Below are positions 1 to 7,575 of a stretch of DNA of 64,000 nt, in pieces. Each line of letters begins with the position of its first letter. The first letter of the stretch is position 1. The notes under the pieces were generated by a model, which saw only the letters and a list, made by a program, of their open reading frames with translations, did no database searches and was not told where the DNA came from. The translations under genes and the position numbers were made by a program. This stretch comes from Streptomyces sp. B3I8 (GTDB lineage: Bacteria; Actinomycetota; Actinomycetes; Streptomycetales; Streptomycetaceae): contig NZ_JAUSYN010000002.1 of the NCBI RefSeq assembly GCF_030816915.1, positions 5,531,501-5,595,500 on the forward strand, read 5' to 3'.

Positions 1-2
1 TC

Positions 3-212
3 CACCTCATCGCCTTGGGCCGCATGGTCGCCGTCCTCCCCTCCTCCATCCGCGGCCAGCTCCGCGACGACCTGGTCGCTGTCCCAGTCGATGATGCCGA
101 GCCCACCACGCTCGTCCTCGCCTGGCCCGAGCACGCCACCTCCCCGGCCCTGGCCGCCTTCGTCCGCGCGGCCGCCGCCGTGGCGGGCAAGGCGACGGGC
201 CACGGCGGGTAG
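3..212 (+). CDS. LysR-family regulator, C-terminal end (partial)
   Basis: The reading frame is open from the window edge and stops at 212, so only about 69 residues are visible. They read like the last beta-strand and helix of a LysR substrate-binding domain: a hydrophobic stretch 'GRMVAVLPSS', then 'DDLVAVPVDDAEPTTLVLAWP', then a closing helix 'SPALAAFVRAAAAVAG'. The helix-turn-helix lies outside the window, so target and effector cannot be inferred. No partner gene follows it on this strand. Confidence 0.7.
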   Translation, partial: HLIALGRMVAVLPSSIRGQLRDDLVAVPVDDAEPTTLVLAWPEHATSPALAAFVRAAAAVAGKATGHGG

Positions 213-249
213 AGCGGGGAGACACGCGGGGTGAGAGGCACCCTCGCCC

Positions 250-568
250 ATGCTCGCAGTCGCCGGTCGTCGGCATGGCGGTTTCGCCAGACGACGTAGC
301 GGCGGATCATGCTGCCCTGTCCTTTGTGGGCGGCGTGGTCGGTGCCGTCGAGGGTGAAGTAGCGCAGGGCCGCGAACCGGGCCTCGATCCGGTTCAGCCA
401 GGAGGAGTTGGTCGGTGTGCAGGCGATCTCCACGTTCCGTAGTCCGGATCGCGGGAGGTCTTCCAGGTCTTCAGGCGTTGAAAGGAGACGCCCTCCTCGC
501 GGAGCAGAAGGCCGCCGGCCCTCGTCGTCATTGATCTCGCGGACGCGCACTCGTTCTGCCACCCGCAT
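250..568 (-). pseudogene. IS630-family transposase relic with two internal deletions
   Basis: Three separated pieces of one transposase lie in order on the minus strand. From an ATG at 568 comes the N-terminal 'MRVAERVRVREINDDEGRR'. This runs, after a frame change, into 'LLLREEGVSFQRLKTWK' and 'SRDPDY', the helix-turn-helix part of Streptomyces IS630 elements. Then, in another frame, comes the C-terminal 'NVEIACTPTNSSWLNRIEARF' region with 'LRYFTLDGTDH' and 'GSMIRRYVVWRNRHADD'. About 100 codons are missing at the first junction and about 150 at the second, including most of the DDE catalytic core. It therefore cannot make an active transposase. The frame changes at both joins show decay rather than a designed small protein. 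Family homology is from recall of IS630 sequences. Confidence 0.8.
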
Positions 569-604
569 AGCCTGGCGGCCCGATGCCGCTGGAGCGTCAC
601 AGCT

Positions 605-970
605 TCAGGAGGAGTCCTCGGAGGCGGCCGTGAGCGTCTTGTCCACAGCTCCTGACCGGGTGGCACCGTCGACTGCCACACAGATACCGAAAACACGATC
701 GTGGCTGGTCCATCCGTTGACGCGGCCACGGTTGTCGCTGATCTGCACCCGCTTCCTGGCAGGGTCCACAGACGACACCAGGTGCAAGTAGACCGTCCCG
801 GCGACACGGGCGAGGACAAAGTCCCCGACCTCCAACTTCGACGGGTCGACCGGAGCAACGACCACCTGCTGCCGACTGCGTATCAGCGGGACCATCGAGG
901 AGCCGCTGGGCCGGAACGTCACGGTGGCCCCGCCAGCAACCCTGCCTGCCACTGCATCCGATGCACCCAT
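605..970 (-). CDS. S24/S26-like peptidase-fold protein
   Basis: Starting at the ATG at 970 this encodes about 121 residues. Near the N-terminus is 'FRPSGSSMVPLI', the Ser-Met pair typical of the LexA/signal-peptidase (S24/S26) fold. It is followed by 'VDPSKLEVGDFVLARVAG' and 'VYLHLVSSVDP', matching the beta-barrel of that fold, and then 'VQISDNRGRVNGW'. There is no DNA-binding domain and no membrane anchor, and the usual Lys partner of the serine is not obvious, so peptidase activity is uncertain. No strong ribosome binding site precedes the ATG; an upstream in-frame start at 1144 adds only unconvincing sequence. It abuts the IS630 relic and may belong to the same accessory patch. Confidence 0.55.
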   Translation of the reverse strand: MGASDAVAGRVAGGATVTFRPSGSSMVPLIRSRQQVVVAPVDPSKLEVGDFVLARVAGTVYLHLVSSVDPARKRVQISDNRGRVNGWTSHDRVFGICVAVDGATRSGAVDKTLTAASEDSS

Positions 971-1133
971 CCGATGATCGTGGCAGATGCTTCCGCACCA
1001 CCCCACCGATTCACTTCGTTGGAGCGGACCCGCGGGGCCGTCCTGTGCGTAGCTCCCGGCGGCCCACTTCGGACGCTCCTCGGCACCGAAGTCATCCGCC
1101 CGCGGCCGGTCCGAGCATCTCGCCGAACGGCGA

Positions 1134-1165
1134 ACGCCCCGCACCGGAGTCCCGGCGCGGGGCGT
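1134..1165 (-). terminator. Hairpin downstream of the DUF397 gene
   Basis: ACGCCCCGC at 1134-1142 pairs with GCGGGGCGT at 1157-1165, a perfect 9-bp stem with a 14-nt loop. It sits just past the stop of the DUF397 gene on the minus strand and probably ends the two-gene transcript. Confidence 0.6.
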
Positions 1166-1177
1166 CGGCCGTGAGGG

Positions 1178-1366
1178 TCAGCCGTGCGCGGCGTAGGTGA
1201 TGAAGTCGCTCCAGGCGGTGGGGGAGAGGGCGAGCTCCGGGCTCCGCCGGTCCTTGGAGTCCCGGACGTGGATCGCCTGCGTGCCCTTCGCCACCTCGAC
1301 GCAGGCGTCACCGTCGGAACCGCTGTAGCTGCTCTTGAACCAGGCCCGTTCGTCGATGCTGCTCAT
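1178..1366 (-). CDS. DUF397 domain protein
   Basis: A 62-residue protein with the full DUF397 signature: 'WFKSSYSGSDGDACVEVA' near the start, then 'HVRDSKD' and a C-terminal 'SPTAWSDFITYA'. Its ATG overlaps the stop of the upstream XRE regulator gene (the stop occupies 1363-1365 and the ATG 1364-1366), so the two are translationally coupled. DUF397 proteins are usually encoded beside XRE/DUF5753 regulators in streptomycetes, as with the BldB/WhiJ-type modules, and are thought to act as their small partners. That role here is inferred from context. Confidence 0.9.
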   Translation of the reverse strand: MSSIDERAWFKSSYSGSDGDACVEVAKGTQAIHVRDSKDRRSPELALSPTAWSDFITYAAHG

Positions 1367-2214
1367 AGCGCTCCTCGAAGTTGCTTCAACAGGCTCCTGG
1401 AGTCTTCGGAGGTGAGAGCCTGTGAACGCAGTCTCGCATACCGCTGGAGCATGATGCTGACCTCCTTCGGATCCGTGATCAGCATGCCGCCACGCTGTCC
1501 CTCCGCGTAGCTGAACCACTTGTTGTCCGGAGACTCCAGGAGCATCAACGGCCCGTCGAAACCCGCGTGATCCGGTTGGTATCGCGGCATGATCTGCAGC
1601 TCGACGTTGAACTGCAACGACAGCCCCAGCAGATGGTCGAGCAACTCCCGCATCACGTCGGGGCCGCCCGTACCGCGTTCGACAAGGGCCTGCTCGACGA
1701 TGAAGCTGAACGCGATGGGGGGCCTGCGCGCGAACAGTTGCTGGCGCTCCAGCCGAGCCGCGACCTGCTTGGCGACCTGCTCCTCGTCCTTCACGGGCGG
1801 CACGCTCTCGGTGACGGCTCGCGCGTATCGTTCGGTCTGGAGCAGGCCGGGAACCACCCGGCACTCGTAGGTCCACAGGGTCACCGCCTGCGCCTCCAGC
1901 CGTGCCCACTGCCGGAACCAACTGGCCAACCCCGCCTGCCGCGACAGGTGCGGAGCGGCCCTCCGCAGCGCCCCCGTCTCGCCCAGTGCCGTCTCCCCGC
2001 GCTCCACGAAGTCGCGGTCCGGCATCCGGCGGCCCTGTTCGACCGAGGCGACCGTGTGCTTGGAGAAGCCGACCAGGTCCGCGAACTCCTCACGGCTCAG
2101 GCCCGCGTGCTCCCGCAGGGCCTGGACGACCGCGCCGAAGGTCCGCAGACTGTCCGACACCCCGGGTTCCGCGCCCCCGGCCCCCGTCCCGTTGTCCGTG
2201 TTCTCGTAGGCCAC
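1363..2214 (-). CDS. XRE-family regulator with DUF5753 domain
   Basis: The GTG at 2214 is preceded by GGGAGGTGG at good spacing and is preferred over longer upstream starts; the product is 283 residues. The N-terminus carries a Cro/CI helix-turn-helix ('LREHAGLSREEFADLVGFSKHTV', then 'ASVEQGRRMPD'). The rest is a DUF5753 domain, with 'RLEAQAVTLWTYECRVVPGLLQTERYARAV' (read in two parts here) and 'MPRYQPDHAGFDGPLMLL'. Together with the coupled DUF397 gene and the divergent ATPase at 2372-2830 it forms the three-gene WhiJ-like module that is repeated many times in Streptomyces genomes. Its targets cannot be read from sequence, but the palindrome at 2303-2325 in the divergent promoter region is a natural candidate. 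Confidence 0.93.
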   Translation of the reverse strand: MAYENTDNGTGAGGAEPGVSDSLRTFGAVVQALREHAGLSREEFADLVGFSKHTVASVEQGRRMPDRDFVERGETALGETGALRRAAPHLSRQAGLASWFRQWARLEAQAVTLWTYECRVVPGLLQTERYARAVTESVPPVKDEEQVAKQVAARLERQQLFARRPPIAFSFIVEQALVERGTGGPDVMRELLDHLLGLSLQFNVELQIMPRYQPDHAGFDGPLMLLESPDNKWFSYAEGQRGGMLITDPKEVSIMLQRYARLRSQALTSEDSRSLLKQLRGAL

Positions 2215-2302
2215 CGGCCACCTCCCGTGCCACCCGCCGCCGTACCGCTTCCGACGGCGAACATCGTCACGCACGGTGATATGTACTGTCCACTGAAAGT
2301 GC

Positions 2303-2325
2303 GCGTACGCTGACGCAGCGTACGC
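2303..2325. promoter_or_regulatory. Inverted repeat in a divergent regulator/ATPase promoter region
   Basis: GCGTACGCT at 2303-2311 and AGCGTACGC at 2317-2325 form a perfect 9-bp inverted repeat around GACGC. It is the only strong dyad between the XRE regulator (start 2214) and the ATPase gene (start 2372), so it is a likely operator for that regulator. No binding evidence exists in the sequence itself. Confidence 0.5.
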
Positions 2326-2371
2326 ATGCCCACGCTGGTCAACCCGTCCGTTCTGGCACCAGAGTGGGCAT

Positions 2372-2830
2372 ATGACACCACCGTCCATCTCTACGAGCCG
2401 CCAGAACCTCGTCACCGTACGTGTGTTCACTCAGCGGTTCAGCTCCACCCCGCGCGGTGCCCGCCTCGCCCGCCGGCTCGCACTGCACCTACTCGACACC
2501 TGGGGCGTGCCGTACGGCAGCGAGACGTCCGACACCGCCGCCCTGCTCGTCGCCGAGCTTGCCGCCAACGCCGTCACGCACGGCCGCGTCCCCGGCCGGG
2601 ACTTCGAGGTCACCGCCAGGCTGCTCGGCCGGACCCTGCGCATCGAGGTCTCCGACACCCGGGGCGAGCTGCGGCCCCCGGCCCCCGGAGCGCCCCGACC
2701 CGCGCTCGGGCCGCTCGCGGAGACCGGCCGGGGGTTGCTCCTGGTGGAGACTCTCGCCGACCGGTGGGAGGTCCTCGACCGCGTCCCCGTCGGCAAGACG
2801 GTCGTCGCCGAACTGAACCTGCGGCGCTGA
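2372..2830 (+). CDS. Anti-sigma-factor-type ATP-binding protein (HATPase_c)
   Basis: A 152-residue soluble protein of the RsbW/SpoIIAB-like histidine-kinase ATPase fold. The N-box region reads 'ALLVAELAANAVTHG', including the Mg-binding Asn, the G1 box is 'IEVSDTRG', and a G2-like 'ETGRGLLLVETLAD' follows. It lacks a phospho-acceptor or sensor domain. In Streptomyces such proteins are commonly encoded divergently from an XRE/DUF5753 + DUF397 pair, as here. The family includes anti-sigma kinases, but a sigma-factor partner is not visible in this window, so the role is by analogy only. Confidence 0.88.
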   Translation: MTPPSISTSRQNLVTVRVFTQRFSSTPRGARLARRLALHLLDTWGVPYGSETSDTAALLVAELAANAVTHGRVPGRDFEVTARLLGRTLRIEVSDTRGELRPPAPGAPRPALGPLAETGRGLLLVETLADRWEVLDRVPVGKTVVAELNLRR

Positions 2831-3535
2831 CGGCACGCCGCCGCGCCGACGATTCGGGCGGGCGCGCTGACAGGCCATCATGCCGTCCATGAGCCGGCCC
2901 TGACACGGCAGCGGGCGTAGGAAAGGGCGGCGGAGGGCAGCGTCGGCGGTCCGGGGACCGGACGAGGCCGGGCGGCGAGACCCGGGGGGACGCCGTGCCG
3001 GAGGACGTCGACGGCGGGTCGAGCGCGCTCTTTCCACCGCTGAGGCCGCCCCTGGAGATCGGGTCGGACGGTCGGCCGAACGGCGTCGCGCTGGAGCTCC
3101 CCTCCGACGAGGAGGACGAGGCCTGCAGTGGCCCGGACGGCGTCTCCGCCCCGTTCCGGCCCGACAGCGTCAAGATCCTTACGGAGCCACCACCGTGGAC
3201 CTGCCGCTGTCCCGGCTGCGGGCGGGCCTGCTGTGAACCCCACGTGTCACGACTGCGGGAAGCACCTGGGGCCTGTCCGGCGGACCTTCGCGGGCCCGCG
3301 ACGCCTGGCGCGCACGCCCGCATCACGCCCGCATCACGTCCGCATCACGTCCGAGGTCTCAACGCACGAATTCGGGCCCGTGGAGCGTGGGCCGTAGCCC
3401 GCCGACGGCCCAAAGCCCCAGAGACGTCCCAGAGAAGCCGACGGCCCAAAGCCCCAGAGACGTCCCAGAGAAGCCGCCGCCCCCCTCCAGGTCGACTGAA
3501 CAGCGGGTCGGGCGGGGTGCGGCGGCATCGTCGTC
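2831..3535. other. Gene-poor interval
   Basis: About 700 bp without a convincing gene. Long open frames exist on both strands (for example 2995-3579 plus), but they lack family motifs, a good ribosome binding site and a settled codon frame. A short GTG frame at about 3232, 'MNPTCHDCGKHLGPVRR', has two Cys that could bind zinc, but the support is weak. The right part carries a 36-bp tandem repeat. Confidence 0.5.
3401..3472. repeat. 36-bp tandem repeat, two copies
   Basis: Two identical 36-bp units lie head to tail at 3401-3436 and 3437-3472, each beginning GCCGACGGCCCAAAGCCCC and ending with CCCAGAGAA. Another 4 bases (GCCG) start a third copy. They lie just downstream of the stop of the murA-like gene and encode nothing recognisable. 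Confidence 0.9.
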
Positions 3536-5065
3536 TCAGATGTCCCGGAACGTCTCGATCTGCGCGCCCACCGAGTTGAGGCGCTCGGCCAGTTCCTCGT
3601 AACCGCGGTTGATGACGTACACGTTGCGCAGGACCGACGTGCCCTCGGCCGCCATCATCGCCAGCAGGACGACGACCGCCGGGCGCAGGGCCGGCGGGCA
3701 CATCATCTCGGCGGCGCGCCAGCGGGTGGGGCCCTCCACCAGGACCCGGTGCGGGTCGAGGAGTTGGAGGCGCCCGCCGAGGCGGTTGAGGTCGGCCAGG
3801 TAGATGGCGCGGTTGTCGTAGACCCAGTCGTGGATCAGGGTCTTGCCCTGCGCGGTGGCCGCGATGGCCGCGAAGAACGGCACGTTGTCGATGTTCAGGC
3901 CGGGGAACGGCATCGGGTGGATCTTGTCGATCGGCGCCTCCAGCTTGGAGGGGCGCACGGTCAGGTCGACCAGCCGCGTACGGCCGTTGTCGGCGACGTA
4001 CTCCGCCGAGCGGTCGTGGTCCAGGCCCATCTCCTCGAGGACCGCGAGCTCGATCTCCAGGAACTCGATCGGCACCCGCCGCACCGTCAGCTCCGACTCC
4101 GTCACCACGGCCGCGGCGAGCAGGCTCATCGCCTCCACCGGGTCCTCGGAGGGGGAGTAGTCGACGTCGACGTCGATGGTCGGCACGCCGTGCACGGTGA
4201 GCGTGGTCGTGCCGATGCCTTCCACCTGCACGCCCAGCGCCTCCAGGAAGAAGCACAGGTCCTGGACCATGTAGTTGGAGGAGGCGTTGCGGATGACAGT
4301 GACGCCCTCGTGGCGGGCGGCCGCCAGCAGCGCGTTCTCGGTGACGGTGTCGCCGCGCTCGGTCAGCACGATCGGCCGGCCGGGCGTCACCGAGCGGTCC
4401 ACCTGGGCGTGGTAGAGCCCCTCGGTCGCGGTGATGTCCAGGCCGAACCGGCGCAGCGCGATCATGTGCGGTTCGACGGTGCGGGTGCCGAGGTCGCAGC
4501 CGCCGGCGTACGGGAGCTTGAAATGGTCCATACGGTGCAGCAGCGGGCCCAGGAACATGATGATGGACCGGGTCCGGCGGGCCGCGTCCGCGTCGATGGC
4601 GGCCATCTCCAGCACGGCCGGGGGCACGATCTCCAGGTCCACGCCGTCGTTGATCCAGCGGGTGCGGACGCCGATGGAGTTCAGCACCTCCAGGAGGCGG
4701 TAGACCTCCTCGATGCGGGCGACCCGACGCAGCACCGTGCGCCCCTTGTTGAGCAGGGAGGCGCACAGCAGCGCGACACACGCGTTCTTGCTCGTCTTGA
4801 CGTCGATGGAGCCGGACAGCCGGCGTCCGCCGACCACCCGCAGATGCATCGGACCCGCGTAGCCCAGGGACACGATCTCGCTGTCCAGGGCCTCGCCGAT
4901 GCGCGCGATCATCTCAAGGCTGATGTTCTGGTTGCCGCGTTCGATGCGGTTCACGGCACTCTGACTGGTACCGAGCGCCTCGGCCAGCTGTGACTGCGTC
5001 CAGCCACGGTGCTGTCGTGCGTCACGGATGAGCTTGCCGATGCGTACGAGGTAGTCGTCTGACAT
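3536..5065 (-). CDS. MurA-like enolpyruvyl transferase with N-terminal HTH
   Basis: This 509-residue protein joins a Cro/CI helix-turn-helix (residues about 7-60, 'GWTQSQLAEALGTSQSAVNR') to a full EPSP-synthase/MurA domain (about 73-505). MurA transfers enolpyruvate from PEP to UDP-GlcNAc, the first committed step of peptidoglycan synthesis. Key residues look kept: Lys93-Asn94 in 'TSKNA', the PEP-adduct Cys190 in 'GGCDLGTRTVEPH', the Asp in 'GLNIDN', and Arg461 in 'PALRPAV'. The ATG at 5065 has no clear Shine-Dalgarno, and the upstream palindrome begins only 12 bases away, so transcription may be leaderless. A similar gene adjoins aconitase in S. coelicolor (SCO5998, from recall), where a standard murA also exists elsewhere. 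It could be a second MurA, a regulator using the fold as a ligand sensor, or both. Confidence 0.92.
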   Translation of the reverse strand: MSDDYLVRIGKLIRDARQHRGWTQSQLAEALGTSQSAVNRIERGNQNISLEMIARIGEALDSEIVSLGYAGPMHLRVVGGRRLSGSIDVKTSKNACVALLCASLLNKGRTVLRRVARIEEVYRLLEVLNSIGVRTRWINDGVDLEIVPPAVLEMAAIDADAARRTRSIIMFLGPLLHRMDHFKLPYAGGCDLGTRTVEPHMIALRRFGLDITATEGLYHAQVDRSVTPGRPIVLTERGDTVTENALLAAARHEGVTVIRNASSNYMVQDLCFFLEALGVQVEGIGTTTLTVHGVPTIDVDVDYSPSEDPVEAMSLLAAAVVTESELTVRRVPIEFLEIELAVLEEMGLDHDRSAEYVADNGRTRLVDLTVRPSKLEAPIDKIHPMPFPGLNIDNVPFFAAIAATAQGKTLIHDWVYDNRAIYLADLNRLGGRLQLLDPHRVLVEGPTRWRAAEMMCPPALRPAVVVLLAMMAAEGTSVLRNVYVINRGYEELAERLNSVGAQIETFRDI

Positions 5066-5076
5066 GAGGTGAGACT

Positions 5077-5092
5077 ATCTCAGATATGAGAT
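5077..5092. promoter_or_regulatory. ATCTC-N6-GAGAT operator upstream of the murA-like gene
   Basis: ATCTCAGATATGAGAT is a dyad with 6-bp arms (ATCTCA/TGAGAT) around GATA. It lies 12-27 bases upstream of the ATG of the HTH-MurA gene. An overlapping smaller dyad, TGAGA-TAG-TCTCA read on the minus strand, extends toward the start codon. The same 16-bp pattern occurs upstream of acnA at 10531-10546. Confidence 0.6.
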
Positions 5093-5271
5093 GCGAGGCG
5101 CGCGGGGGTGGGCGGAACGGGTGACGTGCGCCCGACGCCCCCGGTACGCCCTCCGCGGACGGCGTACCAGGGCATCGATGCCACCCGGCCCACCCCGCCT
5201 AACGGTGTGCCCGGCGCCTCGCCCGAACGGCGCCTTCCCGCCCGAACGGCGCCTGCTCCCTCTCGCGCCCC

Positions 5272-5475
5272 TCAGTCGCGCCGGCCGCGCGCGGTGTGCG
5301 TGCGCCGCCAGCCGAACGGGCCCGGCAGATCCATGGACGTCGTACGACGGCCGGTGCTGCTGTGTGTGTGGCGCGGCCCGTTCCTGCCACCGGTCGTGAT
5401 CGACCAGGACCGCTTGTTGATGTTGAGACGGACCCCCGGCAGGATCCGGAAACTCTTGCGGAACGTGAGTGGCAT
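5272..5475 (-). CDS. DUF4236 small protein
   Basis: A 67-residue basic protein. The start at 5475 has GAGGAGG about 8 bases upstream. The N-terminal 'MPLTFRKSFRILPGVRLNIN' and 'SWSITTGGR' are the DUF4236 signature. The family is found across bacteria, often at the start of larger proteins, and has no known biochemical role. Here it stands alone between the murA-like gene and a VOC-family gene, in the segment that seems to have been inserted between the murA-like gene and acnA. Confidence 0.85.
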   Translation of the reverse strand: MPLTFRKSFRILPGVRLNINKRSWSITTGGRNGPRHTHSSTGRRTTSMDLPGPFGWRRTHTARGRRD

Positions 5476-5603
5476 AGGAGGCCTCCTCGGGTCGGCGTCG
5501 CCCCTTCCGGTCCTCTTCGGGTGCCCCTCATCCGGCCGCGCACGCCGGTACCGCGCCCAACGTGCTTGGCGCGCGCGAGAGATGGGCCGACCGGCCCGCC
5601 GGG

Positions 5604-5996
5604 CTACCCCGGCTCCGTCGCGAGCTGGATCAGGTTGCCGCACGTGTCGTCGAGGACCGCCACGGTCACAGGGCCCGCGTCCACGGGCTCCTGGGTGAAG
5701 CGGACGCCGAGGCCGCTCAGGCGCGTGTACTCCGCCCGCACGTCGGCGACGGCGAACTGGGCGAGCGGGATCCCGTCCCGCACGAGCGCCTCGCGGTAGG
5801 CCAGGGCGGCCGGGTGGCGGGCGGGCTCCAGGAGAAGTTCGGTGCCGTCGGGGTCGTCGGGGGAGACGACGGTCAGCCACCGGTCCGTCTCCCCCACGGG
5901 GACGTCGTGCTTCTTCACGAAGCCGAGGAGCTCCGTGTAGAAGCGCTCGGCAACGGCCTGGTCGTCCACGTAGACGCTGGTCAGGCGGATCCTCAT
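5604..5996 (-). CDS. VOC-family (glyoxalase/bleomycin-resistance fold) protein
   Basis: A 130-residue protein with the paired beta-alpha-beta-beta-beta modules of the vicinal-oxygen-chelate fold: 'LTSVYVDDQAVAERFYTELLG' at the N-terminus, 'LTVVSPDDPDGTELLLEP' in the middle, and 'VAVLDDTCGNLIQLATEP' at the end, with the usual C-terminal Asn/Gln metal or substrate ligand region. GGAGGAG lies 8 bases before the ATG at 5996. Members act as dioxygenases, glyoxalases, epimerases or antibiotic-binding proteins; nothing nearby fixes the substrate. The gene is followed by the DUF4236 gene on the same strand, with 128 bp between them. Confidence 0.88.
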   Translation of the reverse strand: MRIRLTSVYVDDQAVAERFYTELLGFVKKHDVPVGETDRWLTVVSPDDPDGTELLLEPARHPAALAYREALVRDGIPLAQFAVADVRAEYTRLSGLGVRFTQEPVDAGPVTVAVLDDTCGNLIQLATEPG

Positions 5997-6345
5997 GAGC
6001 TGCTCTCCTCCGGCCCGGACTGGTGCGCACGCCCCGTCGCGGGCGGTCGGGACCAGTCTGCCGCTCGGACGGACGAGCTGTGCGGGCATACGGGTCGTGT
6101 GGGTGAGCGGCCCGGGTGGACGGGCAGGCCGTCGCCTCGCGGACGGTGGACGGGCAGGCCGTGCGGGCGGACGGGCCGCGCGGACGAACGCGTGGGCGGA
6201 CGGGCCTGTCCTTGGACAATGCAGTTGGTCGGTGGGTGAGTGCTGATCTGCGGCGACTATGTTGAATGACAGGGCCTGGGGCAGACCTCGGGCCTGAGCC
6301 TTCTGTTTCGGATCACGCTCATGGGCGTGCGATAGGTTGCCCGCC
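5997..6345. other. Intergenic region with imperfect GGACGGGC repeats
   Basis: About 350 bp between the divergent VOC and GNAT genes. The stretch 6116-6210 is built of imperfect copies of (G)GACGGGCAGGCCGT / GCGGACGGGCC. No gene, clear promoter pair or strong hairpin was recognised. Confidence 0.5.
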
Positions 6346-6894
6346 ATGACTGAGTTAGGACCCGTTGCCTGGCCGCCTGCCCCGATAAGGACCGAGCGGC
6401 TCGTGCTCCGAGAGTCCGAGTCCCGGGACCGTGCGGCGTTCATCGAGTTGTTCGCCTCGCCGGAGGTGCGCACCTACCTCGGTGGCCCTCGCCCGCGCGA
6501 CGAGCTCGAACGCGAGGTGCCTGCACTGCCCGGGCGGCGCCCTGGTCTTTTCGTGATCGATCTCGACGGGGCGATGATCGGGACGATCACGCTCGATCGG
6601 CGCGACGCGGAGCGTCCGGGGCATGTCCGCCCGGATGCCGGGGAGGCCGAGCTCGGCTATATGTTCCTGCCGGAGGCGTGGGGATGTGGGTATGCCGTCG
6701 AGGCGTGCGCGGCGGCGCTCGGTTGGTTCGCTGACGCGCTTCCCGGCGAGCCGGTGGTGCTCTGCACCCAGACCGCCAACGACCGCTCGATGCGCCTCGC
6801 GGCGAAGCTGGGGTTCACCGAGGTGGAACGGTTCGAGGAGTGGGGCGCCGAGCAGTGGTTCGGCGTATGGTCCCCGGTCATGGTGTCCGGCTGA
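6346..6894 (+). CDS. GNAT-family N-acetyltransferase
   Basis: An 182-residue RimJ/RimL-type acetyltransferase. It opens with 'IRTERLVLRESESRDRAAF', continues with the strand 'LFVIDLDGAMIGTITL' and 'GEAELGYMFLPEAWGCGYAVEA' (acetyl-CoA-binding motif A), and ends with 'NDRSMRLAAKLGFTEVERF', the usual closing motif. Members transfer acetyl groups to protein N-termini, small amines or antibiotics; the substrate is not predictable. The ATG at 6346 is chosen because the conserved domain starts within 15 residues of it. Its 3' end overlaps by 17 bp the 3' end of the tnsB-like relic on the other strand, which suggests the relic was pasted against an existing gene. Confidence 0.85.
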   Translation: MTELGPVAWPPAPIRTERLVLRESESRDRAAFIELFASPEVRTYLGGPRPRDELEREVPALPGRRPGLFVIDLDGAMIGTITLDRRDAERPGHVRPDAGEAELGYMFLPEAWGCGYAVEACAAALGWFADALPGEPVVLCTQTANDRSMRLAAKLGFTEVERFEEWGAEQWFGVWSPVMVSG

Positions 6895-7426
6895 GGTCGG
6901 GCTGGGCGGCTTCGTCTTCAGGGCGGGCTTCCCGGTCCTGTCGGTGCTTGAGGTGGTAGCGGACGGATGCGTAGGAGACCGAGTGGTCGTGATCGTCCAG
7001 GAGCTTGGTCCAGATGCCCCTGACGTTGAGGTTGTCGGTACTCATGCTGTCGATCAGACCGATGAGTCTGCTTCTGAGCGGGTCCTTTCCCCGGGTGACA
7101 TCCCTCTTGGCTGGGCGTGAGGTGTCCAGCGCGAGACGGACTGTCCGCTGGTAGCGCCGGCGCCGCTGCTTGATCCCGCCGGCCGTCATCGCATGCCCGG
7201 TCGCCGTCGGCTCGGCAGCCTTGGCCCGCTCCCGCTGAGCCGGCGAGTTCCGTTCCGGGGCGAACTCCGGCCGTGGCACCGTCCCCGCGGGAGCATCCGG
7301 CGGCAGGCCGTCCGGAACCTCCAGAATGTGCTTCTCCCACCAGCGGGCCTGATCGGCAGCGGTCTTCGGGAACTCCGAGAGCCTGGCCGTCGCAGGCACC
7401 CGCCGGCCTTTCCCCACCCCTGTCAC
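6878..7426 (-). pseudogene. TnsB-like transposase, N-terminal fragment
   Basis: From a GTG at 7426 this frame gives 182 residues. The first ~95 match the N-terminal part of actinobacterial TnsB/Mu-type transposases ('AADQARWWEKHILEV', 'PPDAPAGTVPRPEF', 'RERAKAAEPTATGH', 'GIKQRRRRYQ'). After that the similarity stops where the family would continue into the DDE domain. The rest, with 'RGIWTKLLDDHDHSVSYASV' and 'RYHLKHRQ', looks more like an IstA-type helix-turn-helix, so this may be a join of two mobile-element pieces. The catalytic core is absent; a C-terminal TnsB piece lies 2.5 kb away at about 9400-9950. The start overlaps the stop of the tnsA tail (GTGA), as in intact tnsAB operons. Confidence 0.65.
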
Positions 7427-7575
7427 CGGCTATCTCCGTCTGCCAGGCGCACGAGGGTGGACGGCCCCCTCAACTCGATCGCCAGTCCGTCGACGGCCAT
7501 CTCCTGGAGCCGGAGGAGAGGGAACAACGCGGGGAGCGTCTCAAGCCGGTCACCCGCCGCATCGGCGCCGGAGGT
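7423..7575 (-). pseudogene. TnsA-like endonuclease, C-terminal fragment
   Basis: Reading back from the TGA at 7423-7425 gives 'GDRLETLPALFPLLRLQEM', then 'AVDGLAIELRGPSTLVRLAD'. This resembles the C-terminal tail of Streptomyces TnsA-like heteromeric transposase subunits, which end in a Leu-rich segment followed by 'L..PSSLV'. There is no start codon or catalytic domain here; the similarity fades near 7575. The N-terminal half of a TnsA lies at about 9950-10384. The TGA overlaps the GTG of the following tnsB fragment, the junction expected for intact tnsA-tnsB. The match is by recall of the family, not by alignment. Confidence 0.55.

Noticed and set aside
2995..3579. A 194-codon open frame on the plus strand
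   Set aside because: It runs through the 36-bp tandem repeat and into the murA-like gene, lacks family motifs and a ribosome binding site, and is typical of open frames in high-GC DNA.
6079..6088. TGTGCGGGCA as a possible partner end of the Tn7-like element
   Set aside because: Only 9 bases match the other end, no 19-mer repeats follow it and no 5-bp target duplication is seen; chance is likely at this GC content.
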